A DNA stretch of 6,989 nt from the NCBI GenBank assembly GCA_964650945.1, contig CAZYXU010000178.1:1-6989 (forward strand), given 5' to 3'. The stretch comes from JAXGPF01 sp964650945. Lineage in GTDB: Bacteria > Verrucomicrobiota > Kiritimatiellia > JAAZAB01. Under the pieces are notes generated by a model, which had not been told where the DNA came from, ran no database searches, and was given only the letters and a program-made list of their open reading frames with translations. The translations under genes and the position numbers were made by a program. Of this stretch, positions 1-5,926 are shown one piece after another; the first letter of the stretch is position 1; each line of letters starts with the position of its first letter.

Positions 1-1
1 C

Positions 2-43
2 CCGCCACGCGCCACCCGCCACGCGCCACCCGCCACGCGACAC
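2..43. repeat. 14-bp tandem repeat, three copies
   Basis: Three head-to-tail copies of CCGCCACGCGCCAC lie at 2-15, 16-29 and 30-43; the third has one substitution (C to A at 40). Each 14-mer is itself two near-identical heptamers (CCGCCAC and GCGCCAC), so the underlying period is 7 bp. The array reaches the left window edge, so the true copy number is unknown and more copies may lie upstream. It is followed by a C-rich stretch without repeats. No coding role is visible. Confidence 0.85.
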
Positions 44-64
44 CCTCCCCCCGCACCCCTCCTC

Positions 65-76
65 CCGCCATGGCGG
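65..76. promoter_or_regulatory. 12-bp perfect palindrome upstream of the rpoZ promoter
   Basis: CCGCCATGGCGG is a perfect inverted repeat lying about 20 bp upstream of the proposed -35 box. It could be a small operator, or the hairpin of a terminator for a gene to the left, but only a weak T-rich stretch (GGATTTAT) follows it. Nothing else in the sequence decides between these, and chance formation in GC-rich DNA is possible. Confidence 0.3.
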
Positions 77-96
77 TGGATTTATAAAAAAACAAC

Positions 97-124
97 TTGA
101 AATACAGCGCCGCTTGTGCATAAT
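97..124 (+). promoter_or_regulatory. sigma70-type promoter for rpoZ
   Basis: A -35 box TTGAAA (97-102) and a -10 box CATAAT (119-124) are separated by 16 bp, and each matches the bacterial consensus at five of six positions. A seven-A tract (86-92) just upstream could act as an UP element. Transcription would start near 131, leaving a leader of about 24 nt before the rpoZ start codon. This AT-rich stretch stands out from the GC-rich surroundings, which supports the call. Confidence 0.6.
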
Positions 125-154
125 GCGTGGAGTTTTTTAGGGAGGTAGTTGCGT

Positions 155-361
155 ATGCAGACAGACTTGTTACAAGCGGTCAAACACCGGGTCCCGGGCA
201 CTTCCGTGCTGATCAATATGATTTCAATGCGCGTGCGGCAACTGATCGCCGGCCAGCGCCCATTGCTGAAACCCTATCCCCACGAGGAATTAGAGGACAT
301 TGCCTTGCGCGAGGTGGCCGAAGGCAAGATCGTGGCGGAAATAGATTTTGCCGGCATCTAA
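155..361 (+). CDS. rpoZ: DNA-directed RNA polymerase omega subunit
   Basis: This 68-residue protein resembles the omega subunit, which binds the beta-prime subunit and helps RNA polymerase core assembly. The recognisable core is LINMISMRVRQL (residues 21-32), followed by a GQRPL turn and then ELEDIALREVAEGKI, matching the conserved order of an Arg-rich helix then an ALRE helix. It is shorter than the roughly 90-residue E. coli protein and fits the short omega seen in PVC-group bacteria (family knowledge, not searched). The start chosen is the ATG at 155, because AGGGAGGT (139-146) lies 8 nt upstream; the in-frame TTG at 149 would be only 2 nt from it. A good promoter precedes the gene and a terminator-like hairpin follows, so it is probably a monocistronic unit separate from the dehydrogenase operon. 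Confidence 0.8.
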   Translation: MQTDLLQAVKHRVPGTSVLINMISMRVRQLIAGQRPLLKPYPHEELEDIALREVAEGKIVAEIDFAGI

Positions 362-397
362 GCCTGGTTCCGCGCGCGGCCGGGATAGTTTTTGCAC

Positions 398-435
398 GGG
401 CGGCAATCCTTCGGGGTTGCCGCCTTTGCCGTTTT
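398..435 (+). terminator. UUCG-capped hairpin terminator after rpoZ
   Basis: An 11-bp stem pairs 399-409 with 414-424 (one G-U pair) around a TTCG tetraloop at 410-413 closed by C-G, the exceptionally stable cUUCGg form. It is followed by TTT at 425-427 and TTTT at 432-435, interrupted by GCCG. The hairpin is clear; the U-tract is split, so termination may be incomplete and some rpoZ transcripts could continue into the dehydrogenase operon. Confidence 0.6.
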
Positions 436-492
436 GACGGGATGCGGCGCATCATCCTTCAATCCGCGGAAGGGGCAGTGCGCCGGAATATT

Positions 493-520
493 TTATTACG
501 GCGCCGGCGCCAACCAATAA
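493..520. promoter_or_regulatory. inverted repeat before the E1 gene, possible operator
   Basis: A perfect 12-bp palindrome GGCGCCGGCGCC (500-511) is flanked by TTATT (493-497) and its complement AATAA (516-520), giving an interrupted dyad just upstream of the E1 ribosome binding site (AAGGAAG, 527-533). The position suits an operator or a translation-affecting hairpin. I see no convincing promoter for the operon: TTGACG at 434-439 has no good -10 partner at normal spacing, and TATTTT at 489-494 has no good -35. Function is inference only. Confidence 0.3.
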
Positions 521-538
521 ATTCACAAGGAAGATTAC

Positions 539-2827
539 ATGCCAAATTATTTGAGCGATATGCGGCCGGTTTTCAAGCCGATGGTGATTGATTGCGGTAA
601 AATCCCCTGCTATGCCTTCAACGGCGATTTAGCCGGCGAACTGCAGGCCGGGCGGCTGGACCGCCAGGAGGCGGCGCGGCTTTTGGAGGACATGCTCGCC
701 ATCCGCGAATTTGAAGAGATGATCATCAAGCTGCGTTCCGGCGCCTATGCCCCCCTGCCGAATTACAATTACCGCGGGCCGACGCATGTCTCCATCGGAC
801 AGGAGGCGGCCTCGACCGGCGCCTGCGCCGCCATGGCCGCCACCGATTACATCACCAGCACCCACCGCGGGCATGGCGACAGCATCGCCAAGGGTTGCAC
901 GGCCATCCGCGCCCTGGCACCGGAGCAACTGCGCCGGCGCGTGCCCGATTTCACCGGGCCGGACTCCGCCCTGCTGGAAGCCGCCCTGGAAGATCATATT
1001 TACCGCACCATCGCCGAATTGTTCGGCAAGGAAAGCGGGTATTGCCGCGGGCGCGGCGGCGGCATGCACATCGCCGATTTCACCCTGCAGCACCTGGGCG
1101 CCAACGCCATCGTCGGCGGCGGCGTGCCCATCGCCACCGGCGCGGCCACCGCCTGCCGTTACCTGGAAAACGGCCGGGTCGTGTGCTGCTTCGCCGGCGA
1201 CGGCGCCTATGCCAACGGCGTGGTCCTCGAGTCGCTGAACTGGGCCGCCATGGGCCAGTTTACCAACGAAATGTCCAAAAAGCCCCGCGGCCTGCCGATC
1301 GTCTTCATCATGCTCAACAACCATTACGGCATGACCGGCCGGGCGGAAAAGGAAGTCGCTGGCGTCACCCGCCTGGCGCGCCGCGCCGCCGGATTCGCGG
1401 ACAACAACATGCATGCCGAAGTGGTCAACGGCATGAATGTCCTGGCGGTGATGGACGCCATCCGGCGCGCCACCGGCCGCTGCCGGGCGGGCGAAGGACC
1501 CTGTCTGGTGGAATTGGACACCTACCGCTATTACGGGCACTCCCTGACAGACCCCCGCACGGAATACCGCACGAAAGACGAGGAAGCCGCCTGGAAGGCC
1601 GTTGACCCCATCGCCGGCTTCCGCGGCCAGTTGCTCGCGGCCGGCGTAATGACCGAGCCGGAGCTCGCGGAACTGGAAAGCAAGGTCAGCGGACGCAATG
1701 CCCGTGCCGCCGAACGCGCGGCCGCCGCGCCCGACCCGTCGCCGGCGGATGTGATCAAGTATATGTATACCGATACCGCGGCTAAAACCGTGCCGGCGGA
1801 ATACCGGAAAAACCCGGTGGTGCGCGCCCTGCCGGCGATCAAGCGGACTGCCGCGGGCGAATTGACTTACAAGGACGCCCTCAAGGAAGCCATGGTCCAG
1901 GAAATGCTGCGCGACCGCCGGGTGATTGTTTTCGGCGAGGATGTGGCCGATTACGGCGGGGCTTTCAAGGTCACCAAGGACCTCCTGGAAGCTTTCGGGC
2001 GGGAGCGCGTGTTCAACACGCCGATTTCCGAGGCCGCCATCTGCGGCGCCTCGGTGGGCGCCTCGATGGTGGGGTTGCGCCCGGTGGTGGAATTGATGTA
2101 CATGGACTTCGCTTTGATGGCCTCCGACCAGATCGGCAACCAGGCGGCGAAGTGGCATTACATGTCCGGCGCCAACGTGGAATTGCCGCTGGTCATCCGG
2201 GCGTCGGTCGGCGGCGGCAAAGGCTATGGCGGCCAGCATTCGCAGACGCTGGAGTCGGTCTTTGCCCACATCCCCGGCATTTACGTGGTCTATCCCGCCA
2301 CACCGTATGACGCCAAGGGCATGCTCAAGAGCGCCATCCGCGACAACAACCCGGTGATGTTCGTGGAATCGCAGTTGCTGTACAACACCAAGGGCGTGGT
2401 GCCGGAGGACGATTATCTGGTGCCGCTCGGCCAGGCCGAAGTCAAGCGTCCGGGCGGCGATTTGACGATTGTCGCCTGGGGTCCGGCCCTGCATGACGCC
2501 CTGCGCGCGGCCGAGCAACTGGCCGCCGAGGGCCGCTCGGCCGAAGTGGTGGATTTGCGCAGCCTGGTGCCCTTGGACATGGAAACGGTGCTGGCATCGG
2601 TGCGCAAGACCGGCCGGTGCGTGGTTGCCAGCCAGTGCGTACATATCGGCAGCTTTACCGCGGAAATCGCCTCCACCATCATGGAGCAGGCCTTCGATTT
2701 CCTGGATGCGCCGGTGTTGCGGGTGGATGCCAAAAACGGCATCGCGCCGCAATCCCATATCCTGGAAGCCGCATTCCTGCCCAATGCCGGCGATATTGTG
2801 GCGGCGGCGCGCGCGGTCTTGGGGTGA
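539..2827 (+). CDS. Fused alpha-beta E1 of a 2-oxoacid (pyruvate) dehydrogenase complex
   Basis: This 762-residue protein joins E1 alpha (about 40-395) and E1 beta (about 440-762), normally separate chains. It decarboxylates a 2-oxoacid with thiamine diphosphate and acylates the E2 lipoyl arm. Alpha features are HRGHG (109-113), GRGGGMHIAD (171-180), the diphosphate/Mg motif GDG (220-222) with NN (260-261), and the loop YRYYGHSLTDPR (329-340). Beta features are GEDV (466-469), NTPISE with the probable cofactor-activating Glu498, and GGQHSQ (564-569). About 32 extra residues lie near 121-153, and about 11 extra lie between GDG and NN (37 residues apart versus 26 in human PDHA1). A linker of about 45 residues joins the halves. 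The ATG at 539 has AAGGAAG 5 nt upstream. The E2 gene follows after 15 nt. Pyruvate is the likeliest substrate; the alpha wording also resembles acetoin dehydrogenase, so acetoin or a branched-chain oxoacid cannot be excluded. Confidence 0.92.
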   Translation: MPNYLSDMRPVFKPMVIDCGKIPCYAFNGDLAGELQAGRLDRQEAARLLEDMLAIREFEEMIIKLRSGAYAPLPNYNYRGPTHVSIGQEAASTGACAAMAATDYITSTHRGHGDSIAKGCTAIRALAPEQLRRRVPDFTGPDSALLEAALEDHIYRTIAELFGKESGYCRGRGGGMHIADFTLQHLGANAIVGGGVPIATGAATACRYLENGRVVCCFAGDGAYANGVVLESLNWAAMGQFTNEMSKKPRGLPIVFIMLNNHYGMTGRAEKEVAGVTRLARRAAGFADNNMHAEVVNGMNVLAVMDAIRRATGRCRAGEGPCLVELDTYRYYGHSLTDPRTEYRTKDEEAAWKAVDPIAGFRGQLLAAGVMTEPELAELESKVSGRNARAAERAAAAPDPSPADVIKYMYTDTAAKTVPAEYRKNPVVRALPAIKRTAAGELTYKDALKEAMVQEMLRDRRVIVFGEDVADYGGAFKVTKDLLEAFGRERVFNTPISEAAICGASVGASMVGLRPVVELMYMDFALMASDQIGNQAAKWHYMSGANVELPLVIRASVGGGKGYGGQHSQTLESVFAHIPGIYVVYPATPYDAKGMLKSAIRDNNPVMFVESQLLYNTKGVVPEDDYLVPLGQAEVKRPGGDLTIVAWGPALHDALRAAEQLAAEGRSAEVVDLRSLVPLDMETVLASVRKTGRCVVASQCVHIGSFTAEIASTIMEQAFDFLDAPVLRVDAKNGIAPQSHILEAAFLPNAGDIVAAARAVLG

Positions 2828-2842
2828 ACGGGAGATCAAGTC

Positions 2843-4174
2843 ATGGCGCATACAATCATCATGCCCAAGCTGGGGCAGACGGTCGAGGAATCCACCATCG
2901 TCAAGTGGCATAAGCAGGTCGGCGATGCCGTCGCCAAGGGCGACGTCCTGTTTGAAATCGAGACCGACAAGGCGGTTCTGGAGGTTGAAAGTTTTTTTGA
3001 CGGCACCCTCCTGGCCGTAATCGTGCCGGAAGGCCAGACGGTGCCGGTGACGGCGCCGGTGGCGTTTGTCGGCGCGCCCGGTGAAAAAATCCCGGACGTG
3101 CCGCCCCCCGCGGCCGCGCCCAAGACCCGGCCCCAGCCGGCGGCAGCCTCCGCGCCGGTTCCCCGGCCGGCCGCCGCCCCGCCGCCCGCCGGCGCGGCTG
3201 TCCCGGTCGCCCCGTCCGCCGTGACGGCGCCGGCGCAGCCGCCCCGGCGGGTGATCTCCCCCCGCGCCCGCCGGCTTTTGCGGGAATTGCCGATTGACCC
3301 CGATGCCGTGCCGGCAGCGGGCGTGCGAGTGACGGAAAAGGATTTGGCGGACTACCTGGAGCGCAGCGGGTACAACCGCCTGCGCCTGACGCCGGCGGCG
3401 CGGGCACTGGCCTTGCGCGAGAAAATCAACGTGTTGGATGCCCCGGCGGACGCCGGCGGCCGGATCGGCGTGGACGAGATCAAGACGGCGCTGGCGGAGC
3501 GGCCGCGCCCCCTGAGTTCCATGCGCCAGGTGATTGCGCGGCGGATGCTGCAGAGCACCACCGGCATCCCGCATTTTTTCGTCACCGTTTCCGTGGATGT
3601 CACCGACTTGCTGGCCTGGCGCAAGGAATTGAAGAAAAGCGGCCAGAATTATTCCCTGAACGATTTCATCATCAAGGCCGCCGCCCTGGCGTTGCGCGAT
3701 TTCCCGGCGCTGAACAGCAGCACTGACGGCAAGGCGGTCCGCTGGCGCAGCCGGGTCAATGTGGGCATGGCGGTGTCCGTGCCCGAGGGGCTGGTGGTGC
3801 CGGTAATCCGGGACGCGGACCGCCTCAGCCTCGCGGAACTGCACGCCCAGGCCGCCAAACTGGCGCTGCGGGCGCGCGACGGCAAACTCGCGCCGGACGA
3901 TATGGCCGGCGGGACTTTTACGGTTTCCAACATGGGCATGCTGGATGTGGAGAATTTCACCGCCATCATCAACCCCGGCGAGAGCGGCATCCTGGCGGTT
4001 TCATCCGTGTTGCCGCAGGCTGTCGTGCGCCAGGGGGCGGTGGTCGCGCGGTCGCTGATGAAAATTACGCTGTCATCCGACCACCGGGTGGTGGATGGCG
4101 CCATGGCCGCGCGGTTTGTCAACAAGGTCCGCAGTTTGATTGAGGATTTGGAAGCATGGAAAAATATGATCTAG
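2843..4174 (+). CDS. pdhC: Dihydrolipoamide acyltransferase (E2) with two tandem subunit-binding domains
   Basis: This 443-residue cytoplasmic core protein carries acyl groups on a lipoyl arm and transfers them to CoA. In order: one lipoyl domain (about 2-78) with lipoyl Lys43 in EIETDKAVLEVES; an Ala/Pro-rich flexible linker (about 82-135); a peripheral subunit-binding domain (139-172, ISPRARRLL through TEKDLADYL); a second stretch with the same pattern (182-216, LTPAARALA, then GGRIGVDEI); and a catalytic domain (about 224-443) ending in the active-site motif DHRVVDGA, with His414 and Asp418. Most bacterial E2s have a single binding domain, so the doubling is unusual. The start at 2843 has GGGAG (2830-2834) 8 nt upstream. 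The symbol assumes pyruvate as substrate; acoC would apply if the complex is for acetoin. Confidence 0.92.
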   Translation: MAHTIIMPKLGQTVEESTIVKWHKQVGDAVAKGDVLFEIETDKAVLEVESFFDGTLLAVIVPEGQTVPVTAPVAFVGAPGEKIPDVPPPAAAPKTRPQPAAASAPVPRPAAAPPPAGAAVPVAPSAVTAPAQPPRRVISPRARRLLRELPIDPDAVPAAGVRVTEKDLADYLERSGYNRLRLTPAARALALREKINVLDAPADAGGRIGVDEIKTALAERPRPLSSMRQVIARRMLQSTTGIPHFFVTVSVDVTDLLAWRKELKKSGQNYSLNDFIIKAAALALRDFPALNSSTDGKAVRWRSRVNVGMAVSVPEGLVVPVIRDADRLSLAELHAQAAKLALRARDGKLAPDDMAGGTFTVSNMGMLDVENFTAIINPGESGILAVSSVLPQAVVRQGAVVARSLMKITLSSDHRVVDGAMAARFVNKVRSLIEDLEAWKNMI

Positions 4175-5559
4175 TGGTGATCGGCGGCGGCCCGGGCGGT
4201 TATCCGGCCGCCATCCGCGCCGCGCAGATGGGCGTCAGCGTGGCGTTGGTGGAGCGGGAGGCCCTGGGCGGCACCTGCCTGAACTGGGGCTGCATTCCCA
4301 CGAAAACCTTGCTGGCTTCGGCGGCATTGTTCCAGGAGTTACGGCATGCGGCGCGCATGGGGGTGCGGGTGCGGGATGCGGTCGTGGATTACCCCGCCAT
4401 GGCCGCGCGCAAACAGCAGGTGGTCCAGAAATTGCAGGGCGGAATCGCCCAGTTGTTGAAAGCCCATGGCGTGGCCGTTTACCAGGGCGCGGCCCGGTTC
4501 GATTCCCGCCGGTCCGTGGCCGTCATGGCGGACGGCCGGGAGGCGGCGCGCCTGGAAGCCGGACATGTCATCATTGCCACCGGTACCGTGCCGGCGCGGC
4601 CGGCCTTCCTGCCGCGGCATCCGGCGGTGCTGGACAGCCGGACGTTTTTGGATTTGACCGCGATGCCGGCGTCGCTGCTGGTCATGGGCGGCGGCATTAT
4701 CGGCTGCGAACTGGCCTGCCTGGCCGCGCAGTTGGGGGCCAGGGTGACGGTGGTGGAGATGCTGGAAGACATCCTGATGATGCTGGACAAGGATGTGCGC
4801 GCCGAGTTGCGCCGGCACATGGAAAAGGATTTGCAGATACGCATCCTGGCCGGCGCCCGGATGGAAGAGGTGATCGCCATCCCCGGCGCGCAGGAGGTGG
4901 GCGCCGTGGTAGGCGGTGAAAAATTGACCGCGGCTTGCCTGCTGGCGGCGGTGGGGCGCGTGCCGGATACCGCCGCGCTGGACCTCGCGGCGGCCGGCTT
5001 GCGCGCCAATGAGCGCGGCTATATTGAGGTGGATGCCAATTGCCGGACGCGCGTGGCCTCGATTTTCGCCGTGGGCGATGTCAATGGCGGGGTGCAACTT
5101 GCGCATGCCGCCACCGCCCAGGGACTCGCGGCGGTGGAAACGATCGCCGCCGGCAGCCCCCCGGCCCGGCGGGCCGTGGTGCCGTCGTGCATTTTCACTG
5201 CCCCGGAAATCGGCGCGGTGGGTCTGACCGAACAGGAAGCCGCGCAACAGGCGCGCGCGGTGATCACCGGCAAATTCCACTTTGCGGCTTTGGGCAAGGC
5301 CCTCGCCGCGGATGTGCCGGCCGGATTCGTCAAGTGGATTGCCGATGCCGGCACCGGACAGGTGCTGGGCGCCCAGGCCATCGGCGCGCATGCCACGGAG
5401 TTGATCGCCGAAGCGACGATGGCGGTGCAGGCGGAATTGACTTTGACGGAAGTCGCCCGGACCATCCACGCGCATCCCACCATGTCGGAAGCCTGGATGG
5501 AGGCGGCGCATGCCGCGCTGGGACATTGTGTGCACGCGCCGCCGCGGCGCAAGGGGTAG
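4156..5559 (+). CDS. lpdA: Dihydrolipoamide dehydrogenase (E3)
   Basis: This 467-residue FAD enzyme, of normal length for the family, reoxidises the dihydrolipoyl arm of E2 and passes electrons to NAD+. Visible motifs are the FAD-binding GGGPGG (10-15), the redox-active disulfide GGTCLNWGCIPTK with Cys41 and Cys46, the NAD-binding GGGIIG (178-183) with an acidic residue after the second strand (VVEM, Glu201), the second FAD motif ASIFAVGDVNGG (301-312), and the C-terminal catalytic pair His440-Glu445 in HPTMSE. All catalytic residues are present. The start lies inside the end of the E2 gene (19-nt overlap), with GAGG (4142-4145) 10 nt upstream, suggesting translational coupling. It is probably dedicated to this complex, although E3 can be shared with 2-oxoglutarate dehydrogenase and the glycine cleavage system. 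Confidence 0.95.
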   Translation: MEKYDLVVIGGGPGGYPAAIRAAQMGVSVALVEREALGGTCLNWGCIPTKTLLASAALFQELRHAARMGVRVRDAVVDYPAMAARKQQVVQKLQGGIAQLLKAHGVAVYQGAARFDSRRSVAVMADGREAARLEAGHVIIATGTVPARPAFLPRHPAVLDSRTFLDLTAMPASLLVMGGGIIGCELACLAAQLGARVTVVEMLEDILMMLDKDVRAELRRHMEKDLQIRILAGARMEEVIAIPGAQEVGAVVGGEKLTAACLLAAVGRVPDTAALDLAAAGLRANERGYIEVDANCRTRVASIFAVGDVNGGVQLAHAATAQGLAAVETIAAGSPPARRAVVPSCIFTAPEIGAVGLTEQEAAQQARAVITGKFHFAALGKALAADVPAGFVKWIADAGTGQVLGAQAIGAHATELIAEATMAVQAELTLTEVARTIHAHPTMSEAWMEAAHAALGHCVHAPPRRKG

Positions 5560-5573
5560 GGGCGGCGATGAGG

Positions 5574-5778
5574 ATGTGTGTGAGTGTGTGAGTATGTGAG
5601 CGGGGAAGGAATATGTGTGGGTATGGGCAGAATGTGTGTGGGTATGTGAGTGTGTGAGTAGGGGCGGTGGAAGGAAGTGTGTGAGTGTGTGGGTATGTGA
5701 GTGTTGGCGGAATGTGTGTGAGTATGTGAGTGTGTGAGTGTTCGGAGGACGGAAGGGTGTGGGGCGGAATGTGTGAGG
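5574..5778. repeat. GT-rich octamer repeat blocks (left half of repeat island)
   Basis: This non-coding stretch after the E3 gene is built from the octamers TGTGTGAG, TATGTGAG and TGTGTGGG. Three-octamer blocks lie at 5577-5600, 5635-5658, 5678-5701 and 5715-5738. A partial block lies at 5614-5627 and a single octamer at 5770-5777. Each of the four three-octamer blocks contains TATGTGAG. Blocks are separated by purine-rich spacers such as GGGGAAGGAA, GGCGGAA and GGTGGAAGGAA. Block starts are 21-55 bp apart, so spacing is not regular as in CRISPR. The + strand here is nearly free of C apart from the spacers, in sharp contrast to the flanking genes. Confidence 0.85.
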
Positions 5779-5856
5779 GTTACGCGGAAATGCGTGACAA
5801 CTTGCTTCTCATATACTCCCACACTCACACACCCACACACTCACATACTCACACAC
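5714..5856 (+). other. Long nested hairpin with GAAA-tetraloop apex
   Basis: Positions 5714-5736 are perfectly complementary to 5834-5856 (23 bp), and the pairing continues past one mismatch to 5741/5829. Inside it, further stems can form in nested order: 5757-5764 with 5817-5824 (8 bp, one G-U), 5770-5777 with 5808-5815 (8 bp, two G-U), and 5779-5786 with 5791-5798 closed by a GAAA loop at 5787-5790. The outer stem follows from the GT/CA mirror composition, but the apical hairpin (GTTACGCG / TGCGTGAC) is not made of repeat sequence. No T-tract follows, so it is not a standard intrinsic terminator. Whether it forms in RNA or as a DNA cruciform is inference. Confidence 0.55.
5824..5855. repeat. 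Inverted copy of the octamer repeat
   Basis: Read on the minus strand, this block is TGTGTGAG, TATGTGAG, TGTGTGGG, TGTGTGAG, the same three octamers as in the GT-rich left half. On the + strand they are CTCACACA (5824-5831), CCCACACA (5832-5839), CTCACATA (5840-5847) and CTCACACA (5848-5855). The sharing of the specific TATGTGAG variant suggests a real inverted copy and not just complementary low complexity. Confidence 0.75.
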
Positions 5857-5900
5857 CCAAACACACCCAAACACACCCACACACACCCAAACACACCTAC
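5851..5900. repeat. 10-bp tandem repeat, five copies
   Basis: Five contiguous decamers of consensus ACACACCCAA occupy 5851-5900. Copies 1, 2 and 4 are identical, copy 3 ends AC instead of AA, and copy 5 has CTAC at its end. The period differs from the adjoining 8-bp octamers, and the first copy overlaps the last inverted octamer. The 10-bp period is close to one DNA helical turn. The array ends about 27 nt before the next start codon, so it probably lies in the leader of that gene if transcription starts upstream. Confidence 0.85.
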
Positions 5901-5926
5901 ACTCACGTAACACCAAGGCGGGATTT

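Larger units (their letters stand above)
5805..5906 (+). promoter_or_regulatory. G-free CA-rich tract, candidate Rho utilisation (rut) site
   Basis: These 102 nt contain no G on the + strand and are rich in C and A, with regularly spaced YC dinucleotides. A C-rich, G-poor, untranslated stretch just after a stop codon is the classical character of a Rho-loading site (family knowledge). It would suit termination of the E1-E2-E3 transcript, since no U-tract terminator is seen after the E3 gene. The left GT-rich half reads as CA-rich on the opposite strand, so antisense transcripts could meet a similar signal. Part of the tract can instead be paired in the long hairpin. Confidence 0.4.

Noticed and set aside
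434..462. sigma70 promoter for the dehydrogenase operon using TTGACG
   Set aside because: At 17-bp spacing the -10 would be CTTCAA, which is a poor match; no other pairing in 425-538 is better, so no promoter is called.
127..591. 154-codon + strand frame across rpoZ and the following gap
   Set aside because: It overlaps rpoZ in another frame, runs through the terminator hairpin into the E1 gene, and shows no domain pattern.
629..3844. Antisense open frame of 1071 codons opposite the E1 and E2 genes
   Set aside because: It lies wholly opposite two genes with intact conserved domains, its translation is rich in His, Arg, Gly and Ala without recognisable motifs, and long antisense frames are expected in high-GC DNA.
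5744..5764. G-quadruplex between the hairpin arms
   Set aside because: There are several GG runs, but only short ones, giving at best a two-tier structure; the G-rich composition of the island explains them.
5019..5840. Minus-strand frame giving a Thr/His/Ser/Pro-repeat protein across the repeat island
   Set aside because: The repeats THSHTH arise from translating CA-rich DNA, the rest is antisense to the E3 gene, and there is no plausible domain.
5574..5906. CRISPR array
   Set aside because: Repeat units are 8-10 bp, block spacing is irregular, the spacers resemble each other, and no cas gene is present.
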